Source of the DNA: Oscillospiraceae bacterium
Lineage (GTDB): Bacteria; Bacillota_A; Clostridia; Oscillospirales; Ruminococcaceae
Direction: 5' to 3'
Length of the DNA: 15,103 nucleotides
Assembly: GCA_900766795.1 (NCBI GenBank)
Contig: CAAFWX010000099.1
Span: forward strand, 1-15,103
Positions 6,032-14,725 of the stretch are shown piece after piece (within the stretch, counting starts at the first letter, position 1; the number at the start of each line of letters is the position of its first letter). The translations under genes and the position numbers were made by a program. The notes beneath the pieces were generated by a model, which was given only the letters and a program-made list of their open reading frames with translations, had not been told where the DNA came from and did no database searches.

Positions 6032-6595
6032 ATGTGCACCACGAAAGGGCTTACCCTTAAAGCGGAAATACTTGACGAAAGCGCGATGGCAAGGGCTGTC
6101 ACCCGAATCTCCTACGAGATAATCGAGAGGAACAAGGGCACAGACGACCTTTGCTTAATCGGGCTTTTTTCGCGCGGCGCGGTGCTTGCGAAGCGGATTG
6201 CCGCGAAGATTTCCGAGCTTGAAAAGCGCGAGGTGCCCGTGGGGCTGCTCGATATAACTCCTTTTCGGGACGACGAAAAGCGCGTCGGCGACGCGGACAC
6301 GTCCAACATCGGGTTCGATATCACCGCGAAGAAGGTCATCATCGTTGACGACGTTATTTTCACGGGCAGAACGGCGCGCGCGGCGATGGACGGGCTGATG
6401 AAGCGCGGCAGACCGACGCTGATACAGCTTGCGGTGCTGATTGACCGCGGACACAGGGAGCTTCCTATAAGAGCGGACTATATCGGAAAGAACCTTCCCA
6501 CCTCGCGCGACGAAACGGTCAAGGTGATGGTGAATGAGCTTGACGGCGCGGACAAGGTGGTAATCTACGGGAGCACGGAAAATCCTGCAGAATGA
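6032..6595 (+). CDS. pyrR: PyrR bifunctional regulator / uracil phosphoribosyltransferase
   Basis: The 187-residue product matches the usual PyrR length (about 180). It has the type I phosphoribosyltransferase fold: the PRPP loop [16 protein letters not shown] around residues 102-116, [13 protein letters not shown] near 44-56, and the PyrR-specific DITPFRDD (74-81) and [14 protein letters not shown] (84-97) segments. PyrR binds the pyr leader RNA when UMP is high and promotes termination; many members also make UMP from uracil and PRPP. An open frame continues upstream to an ATG at 5912, but those 40 extra residues would be encoded by the attenuator and have no family match, so ATG 6032, with GAGAGG at 6015-6020, is chosen. 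The stop overlaps an ATG of the pyrC frame (ATGA). First gene of the operon it should control. Confidence 0.93.
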   Translation: MCTTKGLTLKAEILDESAMARAVTRISYEIIERNKGTDDLCLIGLFSRGAVLAKRIAAKISELEKREVPVGLLDITPFRDDEKRVGDADTSNIGFDITAKKVIIVDDVIFTGRTARAAMDGLMKRGRPTLIQLAVLIDRGHRELPIRADYIGKNLPTSRDETVKVMVNELDGADKVVIYGSTENPAE

Positions 6596-6626
6596 GCCGC
6601 GCAGAGAAACACCCGCAAACGGTTTT

Positions 6627-6633
6627 GGAGGAG
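6627..6633 (+). promoter_or_regulatory. Ribosome binding site that selects pyrC start 6637
   Basis: GGAGGAG ends a few bases before the ATG at 6637. The longer in-frame ATG at 6592 has no comparable site, though it overlaps the pyrR stop. Confidence 0.75.
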
Positions 6634-6636
6634 AAG

Positions 6637-7911
6637 ATGGAGCTATTACTTAAGAACGGATATGTAGTTGACAGCGCGAACGGCTTCGAGGGCAAGGCGG
6701 ATATTGTTATCAGAAACGACGAGATTCATCTTGTCGAGCCGGATATTCCCACAGAGGGCTATGAAAACATTGTGGACTGCACGGGCAGAATAATTATCCC
6801 GGGAATATGCGATATGCACGTTCATCTGCGCGACCCGGGTCAGACCCACAAGGAGGATATCATCACTGGCGGCGAAGCCGCAGCGGCAGGCGGCGTTACG
6901 GCGGTTGCGTGTATGCCGAACACAACTCCCCCCGTGGACAACGCCGAAACGGTAAAATACATCATCGAAAAGGCAAAGGACGCAAAGACTAAGGTTTATC
7001 CCGTGGGCTGTATCACAAAGGGGCTTAAGGGCGAGGAGCTGTGCGATTTTGAGGAGCTTCGAAATGCGGGCTGCGTTGCGGTAAGCGATGACGGCAGACC
7101 CGTGCTGAACTCCAGAGTAATGGCGCGCGCCATGATAAAGGCGCACTACGCGGGGCTTAAGGTGCTGTCCCACTGCGAGGACCCCGCCATCACAAACGGC
7201 GGTATAATCAACGCGGGAAAGGTTGCAAAGGAACTTGGCGTAAAGGGTGTGCACAGGCTCGCGGAGGATATCATGACCACCCGCGAGATTACCCTCGCAA
7301 CCGACCTCGAAATGCCTATTCACATCTGCCATGTGTCCACCTCGACAAGTATGCAGAACATACGAAATGCCGTGCGGTATGGCGCAATGGTTACCTGCGA
7401 AACCGCTCCGCATTACTTCATGCTGACAGAAGAGCTGCTCAGAAGCCGCGACGCTGATTACAGAATGTCGCCGCCATTAAGAACCGCCGACGATGTGACC
7501 GCGATAACCGAGGGCATATGCGACGGCACGATTGACTGCATTATCACCGACCACGCGCCCCACTCCGCCGAGGAAAAAGCGGACTTTGAGAAAGCGCCGA
7601 ACGGAGTTGTGGGGCTTGAAACCTCGCTTGCGGCAACGCTCACCGCGCTCTACCACACGGGCAAGGTTCCGCTCCAGAGAATCGTTACGATGATGTGCGT
7701 GAATCCGAGGAAGATACTCGGAATCCCCGGCGGCAGCTTCACGGTGGGAGAGCCTGCGGATGTTACGATATTCGACCCCGACGAGGAGTGGGTGGTTGAG
7801 CCGCAGAAGCTCCACTCCAAGAGCAAGAACACCCCGTTCAAGGGCATGACCCTGAAGGGCAGGGTTAAGATGACCATATTAGACGGAAAGATAGTCTATG
7901 AGGATAAATAA
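6637..7911 (+). CDS. pyrC: Dihydroorotase
   Basis: The 424-residue enzyme cyclises N-carbamoyl-aspartate to dihydroorotate, third step of UMP synthesis, in the cytosol. It is a class I dihydroorotase of normal length. The amidohydrolase metal site is visible: His61 and His63 in DMHVHLRDPG, Asp151/Asp152 in SDDGRP, His179 in SHCED, His232 in CHVSTS and Asp305 in TDHAPHS. The substrate-binding RDPGQTHKED stretch is intact. A longer start at 6592 (439 residues) would overlap the pyrR stop by ATGA, but MELLLKNGYVVD at 6637 fits family N-termini and has a strong ribosome binding site. The gene lies 31 bases before pyrF. All key residues are present, so it should be active. Confidence 0.95.
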   Translation: MELLLKNGYVVDSANGFEGKADIVIRNDEIHLVEPDIPTEGYENIVDCTGRIIIPGICDMHVHLRDPGQTHKEDIITGGEAAAAGGVTAVACMPNTTPPVDNAETVKYIIEKAKDAKTKVYPVGCITKGLKGEELCDFEELRNAGCVAVSDDGRPVLNSRVMARAMIKAHYAGLKVLSHCEDPAITNGGIINAGKVAKELGVKGVHRLAEDIMTTREITLATDLEMPIHICHVSTSTSMQNIRNAVRYGAMVTCETAPHYFMLTEELLRSRDADYRMSPPLRTADDVTAITEGICDGTIDCIITDHAPHSAEEKADFEKAPNGVVGLETSLAATLTALYHTGKVPLQRIVTMMCVNPRKILGIPGGSFTVGEPADVTIFDPDEEWVVEPQKLHSKSKNTPFKGMTLKGRVKMTILDGKIVYEDK

Positions 7912-7942
7912 TTCGGAAAAAATATGAAAGGAACTATACACC

Positions 7943-8878
7943 ATGTCACTTGACAGACTTATCGAAAAAATCGAGCAGACCCAGAACCCCTCCGTTGCAG
8001 GACTTGACCCGAAGCTTGACTACGTTCCCGAATACATTCGCGCAAAGTGCTTTGAGAAGTACGGCGAAACCCTCAAGGGTGCGGCAAAGGCGCTGCTTGA
8101 GTTCAACAAGGGGCTTATCGACGCGCTGTACGATATCGTGCCCGCTATAAAACCGCAGGCGGCATACTACGAGATGTACGGTCCCGCGGGCGTAAAGGCG
8201 CTGTACAAGACGCAGGAGTACGCAAGAAGCAAGGGAATGTACGTCATCACCGACGGTAAGCGCAACGACATCGGCACCACCATGGAAGCATATGCCACAG
8301 GTCATCTCGGCAAGGTTAAGGTAGGAAGCACCGAAATCGAGCCGTTCCTCGGCGACGCGCTGACGGTAAACGGCTATCTCGGCAGCGACGGAATCAAGCC
8401 TCTGCTTAACACCTGCCGCGACAATGACAAGGGCATTTTCGTGCTGGTTAAGACCTCCAACCCCTCCAGCGGCGAGCTTCAGGACCAGAAGATAAGCGGC
8501 GTGCCGATTTACGAGGTCATGGGCAAGATGTGCGAGGAGTGGGGCAAGGAGCTTCCCGGAGTGTACGGATACAGCGGCGTTGGCGCAGTTGTGGGCGCAA
8601 CCTACCCCGAGCAGATAAAGTACTTAAGACAAGCGCTGCCCCAAACCTTCTTCCTTATCCCCGGCTACGGCGCTCAGGGCGCAGGCGCGGCTGACATTGC
8701 CGCAGCGTTCGACAAGAACGGCCTTGGCGGTATCGTGAACAGCTCCCGCGGAATCATGTGCGCATACCAGAAGCAGAAGTGCGACGAGCATGAGTTTGCC
8801 GAAGCCGCAAGACGCGAGGCAATCCGCATGAGAGATGAAATCATGGGCTATGTCGGAAAGATAACCCTCAACAAGTAA
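7943..8878 (+). CDS. pyrF: Orotidine 5'-phosphate decarboxylase (type 2)
   Basis: The 311-residue product decarboxylates OMP to UMP, the last step of de novo pyrimidine synthesis. The length and sequence fit the longer type 2 subfamily rather than the ~240-residue type 1 form. Catalytic Asp104-Lys106-Asp109 lie in ITDGKRNDIG; substrate contacts include GLDPKLDYVP near 20-29, TVNGYLG around 141-147, LVKTSNPSSGELQ near 168-180, the phosphate-loop IPGYGAQG (239-246) and SSRGI (267-271). ATG 7943 has AAAGGA at 7927-7932. PyrF precedes carA by 140 bases, the widest gap inside the operon, and that gap is rich in inverted repeats. Confidence 0.95.
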   Translation: MSLDRLIEKIEQTQNPSVAGLDPKLDYVPEYIRAKCFEKYGETLKGAAKALLEFNKGLIDALYDIVPAIKPQAAYYEMYGPAGVKALYKTQEYARSKGMYVITDGKRNDIGTTMEAYATGHLGKVKVGSTEIEPFLGDALTVNGYLGSDGIKPLLNTCRDNDKGIFVLVKTSNPSSGELQDQKISGVPIYEVMGKMCEEWGKELPGVYGYSGVGAVVGATYPEQIKYLRQALPQTFFLIPGYGAQGAGAADIAAAFDKNGLGGIVNSSRGIMCAYQKQKCDEHEFAEAARREAIRMRDEIMGYVGKITLNK

Positions 8879-8897
8879 GAAGCTTAAAGCAGACAGC

Positions 8898-8975
8898 GCC
8901 CTCCCGCGAAAAGACGGCAGAAAGCCGCGGCGCGGGCGGCGTGAACAACAGACCCTGCAAGGAGCGGAAGCAGGG
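8898..8975 (+). repeat. Structured spacer between pyrF and carA
   Basis: Two possible hairpins lie here. In the first, GCC 8898-8900 pairs with 8938-8940 and CCCGCG 8903-8908 with CGCGGG 8931-8936, with an inner CGGC/GCCG stem (8915-8918 with 8924-8927). The second is CCCTGC 8953-8958 with GCAGGG 8970-8975. Neither is followed by a T-run, so they are not simple terminators. They could affect mRNA processing or stability, or mean nothing. Confidence 0.45.
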
Positions 8976-9007
8976 CTGCTTATCTGCGGGGCGAATGAAC
9001 AAAAATC

Positions 9008-9013
9008 GGAGGA
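9008..9013 (+). promoter_or_regulatory. Ribosome binding site that selects carA start 9019
   Basis: GGAGGA is followed after 5 bases by ATG 9019. The frame is open upstream to a GTG at 8941, but that would add 26 residues without family match and would need to be translated through the hairpins. Confidence 0.8.
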
Positions 9014-9018
9014 CAAAA

Positions 9019-10116
9019 ATGATTTTCGAGAACAACAAGAAAGCGAGCCTTATCCTTGCGGACGGCACCGTCTTTGAGGGAAGAAGCTTCGGCGCCGAGG
9101 GCACGGTAATCGGCGAGATAGTATTCACCACCGCGATGGTGGGCTATCAGGAAACGCTCACCGACCCGAGCTATTGCGGGCAGATAGTGACCCAGACCTT
9201 TCCGCTGATAGGCAACTACGGCGTGAACAAAATCGACCCCGAATCCAAGGGCAGCGTTGTGAGCGGCTATATTGTGCGCGAGCACTGCGAGGACCCGTCC
9301 AACTTCCGCTGCGAGGGTACGCTTGACGCTTACCTCAAAAGCTATGGCATTGTGGGAATCTACGACATCGACACCAGACGGCTCACCAGAATCATTCGCG
9401 AGAGCGGCGTAATGAACGGCGCAATCGTCTGCGGCGAATACGACAAGGAAGCGCTGTTGGAGCAGATAAAGGCTTACAAGGTGGGCTGCGTTGTGCCCAA
9501 GGTAAGCGTTAAGGAAAAGGAAACCTACCCCGCCGAGGGCGAGGCAAAGTTCAACGTTGTGCTGATGGACTACGGCTACAAGCACAATATCCGCCGCGAG
9601 CTTCAAAAGCGCGGCTGCAACGTCACTGTAATGCCCTGCGACGCGAGCGCTGACGAGATTATGGCGCTCGCCCCCGACGGCATCATGCTTTCAAACGGAC
9701 CGGGCGACCCCACCGACAACCCCGTTTCCATCAACACGCTCCGCGAGCTTATCCCCGCGCAGATTCCCACGTTCGGAATCTGCCTCGGACACCAGCTTTT
9801 GGCGCTTGCAAACGGCGCAAAGACCGAGAAGCTGAAATACGGTCACCGCGGCGGAAACCAGCCCGTGCGCGATATCGCTCTTGACAAGACATTCATCACC
9901 TCCCAGAACCACGGCTATGCCGTAATCGGCGACACACTCCCCGCAGAAGCGGGCGAGGTCAGCCATGTGAACGGAAACGATGGCACCTGCGAGGGCGTGC
10001 GCTATAAGAATGCGCCCGCGTTCACCGTCCAGTTCCATCCCGAGGCTTGCGGCGGTCCTAAGGACACCGCGTACCTGTTCGACCAGTTTATCAAGCTCAT
10101 GGAGGAGAAAAAGTAA
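9019..10116 (+). CDS. carA: Carbamoyl phosphate synthetase small (glutaminase) subunit
   Basis: The 365-residue subunit hydrolyses glutamine and channels ammonia to CarB. The N-terminal CPSase small-chain domain (about 1-150) contains FTTAMVGYQETLTDPSY and TRRLTRIIRESG. The class I glutamine amidotransferase domain (about 178-360) has SNGPGDP (225-231), the nucleophile Cys255 in FGICLGHQ, and the His340/Glu342 pair in FHPEACGGP, so the triad is complete. Length is normal. Its stop codon shares one base with the carB start (TAATG), and the carB ribosome binding site GGAGG is within the last codons of carA, so the two subunits are translationally coupled, as suits a 1:1 complex. The carbamoyl phosphate made here feeds pyrimidine and possibly arginine synthesis. 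Confidence 0.96.
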   Translation: MIFENNKKASLILADGTVFEGRSFGAEGTVIGEIVFTTAMVGYQETLTDPSYCGQIVTQTFPLIGNYGVNKIDPESKGSVVSGYIVREHCEDPSNFRCEGTLDAYLKSYGIVGIYDIDTRRLTRIIRESGVMNGAIVCGEYDKEALLEQIKAYKVGCVVPKVSVKEKETYPAEGEAKFNVVLMDYGYKHNIRRELQKRGCNVTVMPCDASADEIMALAPDGIMLSNGPGDPTDNPVSINTLRELIPAQIPTFGICLGHQLLALANGAKTEKLKYGHRGGNQPVRDIALDKTFITSQNHGYAVIGDTLPAEAGEVSHVNGNDGTCEGVRYKNAPAFTVQFHPEACGGPKDTAYLFDQFIKLMEEKK

Positions 10117-13100
10117 TGCCGCTCAGAAGTGATATAAAGAAAGTTCTCGTTATCGGCTCAGGCCCTATCGTTATCGGACAGGCTGCCGAGTTTGACTATG
10201 CAGGCACACAGGCGTGCCGCGCGTTAAAGCAGGAGGGACTTGAGGTTGTCCTCATAAACTCCAACCCCGCGACCATCATGACCGACAAGCACATGGCGGA
10301 CAAGATTTATATTGAGCCGCTTACCCTTGACGTTGTGAAGCGCGTTATCGAAATCGAAAAACCCGACAGCGTGCTCTCAAACCTCGGCGGTCAGACCGCG
10401 CTGACGCTTTGTATGCAGCTTGCGGAGGAGGGCTTCCTCGAGAGCCACGGCGTAAAGCTGCTCGGCTCCAACCCCGAAACCATTCACAAGGCAGAGGACA
10501 GACAGGCGTTCAAGGACACCATGGAGAAGATTCACCAGCCCTGCATTCCCTCAAAGGTGGTTGAAACCGTCGAGGACGCAATGGACTTTGCCGAGGTCAT
10601 TTCCTACCCCGTAATCGTTCGCCCCGCGTTCACTCTCGGCGGCACGGGCGGCGGTATCGCAAACACCCCCGAGGAGCTGCACGAAATCGCAACCAACGGA
10701 CTTCGCCTTTCCCCTATCACGCAGGTGCTTATCGAGAAGTGCATAAGCGGCTGGAAGGAAGTCGAGTTTGAGGTAATGCGCGACCGCAAAGGCAACGTTA
10801 TCACCGTCTGCTCCATGGAGAATTTCGACCCCGTCGGCGTTCACACGGGCGACAGTATCGTTGTCGCTCCCACGGTCTCCCTTGCGGACAAGGAGTATCA
10901 GATGCTCCGCACCGCGGCGCTTGACATCATTCAGGAGCTTAAGGTGGAGGGCGGCTGCAACTGCCAGTTTGCGCTCAAGCCCGACAGCTTCGAGTACGCC
11001 GTAATCGAGGTAAACCCCAGAGTTTCCCGCTCCTCCGCGCTTGCTTCCAAGGCAACGGGCTACCCCATCGCGAAGGTTGCCGCGAGAATCGCCATCGGCT
11101 ACACCCTCGACGAAATCATCAATCAGGTTACGGGCAAGACCTACGCCTGCTTCGAGCCTGCGCTCGACTACCTCGTTGTAAAGTTCCCGAAGTGGCCCTT
11201 CGACAAGTTCGTTTACGCGAAAAAGACCCTCGGCACACAGATGAAAGCAACGGGCGAAATCATGGCAATCGCGCCCAGCTTCGAGGCGGGCATGATGAAA
11301 GCGGTACGCTCCATCGAGCTCGGCATGGACACGCTGACGAAGAAAGCGTTTGTTTCCCTGTCGGACGAGGAAGTGCTCAAAAAGCTGGAGGACGTGGATG
11401 TTGACCGCTCTTTCTGCGTGTTTGAGGCGCTCAAGCGCGGCATTTCCATTGATACTATCCACGACATCACCAAGATAGACAAGTGGTTCATCTCAAAGCT
11501 CAATAATCTCGTGCAGCTTGAAAAGTGGCTTGCCGAGGGCGAGCTTACTCAGGAGAAGTACGACATCGCGAAGAAGTACTGCTACCTTGACAGCACAATT
11601 GAGCGCATTTCGGGTCAGAAAATCCCGCAGAGAAAGCTTGCCGTGTACAAGATGGTTGACACCTGCGCGGCTGAGTTTTCCGCAGACACTCCCTACTTCT
11701 ACAACACCTTCGACGAGGAAAACGAAGCGGCGGAGTTCATCGAAAGCCACCCCACCGACAAGAAAAAGGTTATCGTTTTCGGCTCGGGTCCTATCCGAAT
11801 CGGACAGGGAATCGAGTTCGACTACTGCTCGGTTCACTGCGTCTGGACGCTGAAAGAGGAGGGCTGCGAGGCTGTTATCTGCAACAACAACCCCGAAACG
11901 GTTTCGACTGACTTCGACACAGGCGACAGACTTTACTTCGACCCGCTCACCCGTGAGGACGTTGAGGCGCTGATTGCCACCGAGAAGCCTTACGGCTGCG
12001 TAGTGCAGTTCGGCGGTCAGACGGCGATAAAGCTCACAAAGCACCTCACCGACCTCGGCGTGCGCATTCTCGGAACACAGGCTGCGGACATTGACGCGGC
12101 GGAGGACAGAGAGCTGTTCGACGAGCTGCTTGAAAAGTGCGGCATTCCCCGTCCGCAGGGCGAAACGGTGTTCACCACCGAGGAAGCGCTTGCGACGGCG
12201 AACAAGCTGGGCTACCCTGTGCTGCTGCGCCCGTCCTACGTTCTCGGCGGTCAGAACATGATTATCGCGCACTGCGACAAGGACGTAAACGAGTACATGA
12301 CGATTATCACCGCCACCGAGCTTGAAAACCCCGTGCTTATCGACAAGTACATGATGGGCACAGAGGTTGAGGTTGACGCAATCTGCGACGGCGAGGATTT
12401 TGTAATCCCCGGCATTATGGAGCACATCGAGCGCGCGGGAATCCACTCCGGCGACTCTATCTCCGTATACCCCGCGCAGACCCTCTCCGAGCACATCAAA
12501 AAGGTCATCATCGACTACACCGAGAAGCTTGCAAAGGCGCTGCACGTTGTCGGTCTTGTGAATATCCAGTACGTTGTGTACAACCATGAGGTATTCGTTA
12601 TCGAGGTAAATCCCCGTTCTTCGAGAACAGTTCCCTATATCTCAAAGGTTACGGGCGTGCCCATGGTTGACCTTGCGACAAAGATTATCCTTGGCAAGAA
12701 GCTAAAGGACATGGGCTACAAGAGCGGGCTTTATCCCGCTGCGGACTACGTTGCGGTTAAGGTGCCCGTGTTCTCCTTTGAGAAGCTGCACGACGTTGAC
12801 AACCAGCTTGGTCCCGAGATGAAGTCCACGGGCGAGTGCCTTGGAATCGCAAAGACCTTCTCCGAGGCTCTGCTTAAGGGACTTATCGCCGCAGGCTACA
12901 AAATGCAGCACAAGGGCGGAGTGCTCATCTCCGTAAGGGATTCCGACAAGCATGAGATAATCGAGATTGCGAGCCGCTTTGAGGAACTGGGCTTTGAGAT
13001 ATACGCAACGGGCGGCACGGCGTCCATTCTTAACAGAAACATGATTGCCGCAAACCACGTTTACCGAATCCACGAGGAAAAGGAGCCGAACGTTATCTCC

Positions 13101-13310
13101 CTGCTTGAAAGCGGCAAGATAAACTACGTTATCTCCACCTCCGAAACAGGGCGCAACCCCTCCCGCGACAGCGTGAGAATGAGAAGAAAGGCTGTGGAGC
13201 GCTCCATCGTCTGCCTTACGGCAATTGACACCGCAAACGCTCTGCTTGACTGCCTTGAGATGAGCAAGACCATTGACGACGTGGAGCTTGTGGACATCAC
13301 AAAAATCTAA
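10116..13310 (+). CDS. carB: Carbamoyl phosphate synthetase large subunit
   Basis: The 1064-residue product is a full-length CarB making carbamoyl phosphate from bicarbonate, ammonia and two ATP. It has the duplicated architecture: each half begins with a GSGP[IR]xIGQ..EFDY motif (near residue 14 and residue 556) and carries an ATP-grasp fold (about 128-335 and 670-860) with VNPR motifs (EVNPRVSRSS and EVNPRSSRT). An oligomerisation region lies between them. The C-terminal MGS-like domain (about 930-1064) has ATGGTASIL and SETGRNPSRDSVRMRRKAVE and is the site where UMP, IMP or ornithine tune such enzymes. No truncation or frameshift is visible. It overlaps carA by one base and is followed after 33 bases by the unknown membrane-protein gene. 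Confidence 0.97.
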   Translation: MPLRSDIKKVLVIGSGPIVIGQAAEFDYAGTQACRALKQEGLEVVLINSNPATIMTDKHMADKIYIEPLTLDVVKRVIEIEKPDSVLSNLGGQTALTLCMQLAEEGFLESHGVKLLGSNPETIHKAEDRQAFKDTMEKIHQPCIPSKVVETVEDAMDFAEVISYPVIVRPAFTLGGTGGGIANTPEELHEIATNGLRLSPITQVLIEKCISGWKEVEFEVMRDRKGNVITVCSMENFDPVGVHTGDSIVVAPTVSLADKEYQMLRTAALDIIQELKVEGGCNCQFALKPDSFEYAVIEVNPRVSRSSALASKATGYPIAKVAARIAIGYTLDEIINQVTGKTYACFEPALDYLVVKFPKWPFDKFVYAKKTLGTQMKATGEIMAIAPSFEAGMMKAVRSIELGMDTLTKKAFVSLSDEEVLKKLEDVDVDRSFCVFEALKRGISIDTIHDITKIDKWFISKLNNLVQLEKWLAEGELTQEKYDIAKKYCYLDSTIERISGQKIPQRKLAVYKMVDTCAAEFSADTPYFYNTFDEENEAAEFIESHPTDKKKVIVFGSGPIRIGQGIEFDYCSVHCVWTLKEEGCEAVICNNNPETVSTDFDTGDRLYFDPLTREDVEALIATEKPYGCVVQFGGQTAIKLTKHLTDLGVRILGTQAADIDAAEDRELFDELLEKCGIPRPQGETVFTTEEALATANKLGYPVLLRPSYVLGGQNMIIAHCDKDVNEYMTIITATELENPVLIDKYMMGTEVEVDAICDGEDFVIPGIMEHIERAGIHSGDSISVYPAQTLSEHIKKVIIDYTEKLAKALHVVGLVNIQYVVYNHEVFVIEVNPRSSRTVPYISKVTGVPMVDLATKIILGKKLKDMGYKSGLYPAADYVAVKVPVFSFEKLHDVDNQLGPEMKSTGECLGIAKTFSEALLKGLIAAGYKMQHKGGVLISVRDSDKHEIIEIASRFEELGFEIYATGGTASILNRNMIAANHVYRIHEEKEPNVISLLESGKINYVISTSETGRNPSRDSVRMRRKAVERSIVCLTAIDTANALLDCLEMSKTIDDVELVDITKI

Positions 13311-13343
13311 GGCAACACCCCGCACTCCCCGAAAGGACACAAA

Positions 13344-13955
13344 ATGAAAATAGGAAAGTACCCCGTAAAGCACAGATACCGCATTGCCTGCATTGTAAGC
13401 GACGTTTTCTCTGTCGGGCTTGCGCTTATGATATTCTCTGTCACATACAGCTTCCTCGACGCCTACAACGGGCTTTTGCTCACAATGGGCGAGGAAAACG
13501 TGCAGATGATTGTGGACAACGTAAACTCCGCATTCCGCTGGCAGCATTACCTCGCGTGGATTTTCCCCGCGCTTGTGCTGGCAACGTTTGTCGTGTATAT
13601 CGTGCTTTGCTGCGTATCCCACCCTTTCAGGAAATACAACGTCACCAAGCAGACGGCGCAGCAGTGCCGCGATATCTACGCATTCTGCGCTTCTGTTTGC
13701 AAGATTCCCGCGCTCATGGGAATATTCGATGCAATGTACATCTTCCACCAGAGAATGCTGGGCGAAAACGAGAGCATTTTCAGCATACAGATTGCTCTTG
13801 ACATCATTCTTATAGCAATAATTATCCGCTTCGGAATGCACCGCGTTGAGGTCATAACCGCTCCGCATGAGGAAGCTTCCGAAACGGTTGAAGCACAAGA
13901 AGCTTCCCCGAAAAAAGTCACCATAAAGCCGGTTAAAAAGGAGGACGAACAATGA
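13344..13955 (+). CDS. Unknown multi-pass membrane protein inside the pyr operon
   Basis: I do not recognise this 203-residue protein. Hydrophobic segments are seen at about 13-36, 69-92, 111-134 (weaker, with three Cys nearby) and 146-163, giving three or four membrane passes. A loop of about 30 residues (37-66) follows the first pass, and a hydrophilic Glu/Lys-rich tail (about 174-203) ends the protein. No transporter signature, catalytic motif or signal peptidase site is evident. The ribosome binding site AAAGGA precedes ATG 13344. Its stop overlaps the pyrK start as ATGA, so its translation is coupled to the electron-transfer subunit. Possible roles are membrane docking of the PyrDK complex, a pyrimidine-related transport or sensing function, or an unrelated passenger; context supports the first two only weakly. 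Codon use resembles its neighbours. Confidence 0.82.
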   Translation: MKIGKYPVKHRYRIACIVSDVFSVGLALMIFSVTYSFLDAYNGLLLTMGEENVQMIVDNVNSAFRWQHYLAWIFPALVLATFVVYIVLCCVSHPFRKYNVTKQTAQQCRDIYAFCASVCKIPALMGIFDAMYIFHQRMLGENESIFSIQIALDIILIAIIIRFGMHRVEVITAPHEEASETVEAQEASPKKVTIKPVKKEDEQ

Positions 13956-14725
13956 GTTACTACTGCGGCAAATATCCCGTGACCGAGAAAAAGACCCTCG
14001 CAAGGGAGATATACTCCGTCACCGTGAGCTGCCCCGACGCTGCAAAGGCTGCCGAGGTTGGTCAGTTTGCCAACATCACCGCCGAGGGCAAGACCCTGCG
14101 CCGCCCCATCTCCATCTGCGAGATAAACAAGGAGGAGGGAACGCTCCGCTTTGTATTTGAGGTGCGCGGAAAGGGTACCGAAATCATCTCCCGCGTAAAC
14201 GTGGGCGAAACCCTCGACATTCTCGGTCCTCTCGGAAACGGCTTCCGCGTGCCCGAGGGAAAAAAGGTCGTTGTTGTCGGCGGCGGAATAGGAGTGCCGC
14301 CCCTGCTGGGTATATCCAAGGCGGCGGGGGAGAACTGCACGGCAATCCTCGGCTTCCGCAGCTATGACAGGATAATCCTCGACAGCGAGTTCCGTGCAAA
14401 CGGCACAAAAACTATCCTTTGCACCGACGACGGCAGCGTTGGCGTACACGGGCTTGTCACCGTACCTCTTGCCGAGGAACTGGACAAGGGCGATGTTGCA
14501 GTTGTCTGCGCGTGCGGCCCAGAGCCGATGATAAAGGCTGTCGTGAAGCTGTGCGAGGAGAAGAACGTGCCCTGTCAGGTGTCGCTTGAGCAGCGTATGG
14601 GCTGCGGCGTGGGCGCCTGCGTTGTGTGCTCGTGCATGACCGTAAAGGACGGCAGGGAGCACTATGCAAGGGTATGCAAGGACGGTCCTGTTTTCGACGC
14701 AAAGGAGGTAATGTTCAATGGCTGA
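13952..14725 (+). CDS. pyrK: Dihydroorotate dehydrogenase electron transfer subunit
   Basis: The 257-residue iron-sulfur flavoprotein passes electrons from PyrD to NAD+. It has a ferredoxin-reductase-like fold: the FAD-binding LRRPISICEI (49-58) and GKGTEIIS (73-80), an NAD-binding GGGIGVPPLLG (110-120) and ACGPEPM (187-193), then the C-terminal 2Fe-2S loop with Cys218, Cys223, Cys226 and Cys242 in the CxxxxCxxC-x15-C spacing of PyrK. An extra Cys228 sits beside the cluster. Its ATG overlaps the stop of the membrane-protein gene by 4 nt and its 3' end overlaps pyrD by 8 nt, matching a stable PyrD2K2 heterotetramer. Confidence 0.95.
   Translation: MSYYCGKYPVTEKKTLAREIYSVTVSCPDAAKAAEVGQFANITAEGKTLRRPISICEINKEEGTLRFVFEVRGKGTEIISRVNVGETLDILGPLGNGFRVPEGKKVVVVGGGIGVPPLLGISKAAGENCTAILGFRSYDRIILDSEFRANGTKTILCTDDGSVGVHGLVTVPLAEELDKGDVAVVCACGPEPMIKAVVKLCEEKNVPCQVSLEQRMGCGVGACVVCSCMTVKDGREHYARVCKDGPVFDAKEVMFNG

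Noticed and set aside
8941..9018. 26-residue extension of carA from GTG 8941
   Set aside because: ATG 9019 has an ideal GGAGGA site and gives the usual CarA length and N-terminus.
11493..12587. Long minus-strand open frame opposite carB
   Set aside because: It lies wholly within a highly conserved carB coding region and its translation has no recognisable motif; an antisense by-product of codon bias.
12702..14003. 433-codon minus-strand open frame spanning the carB end, the membrane-protein gene and the pyrK start
   Set aside because: It crosses three real, tightly packed plus-strand genes and reads as His/Val/Asn-rich noise without a start signal.
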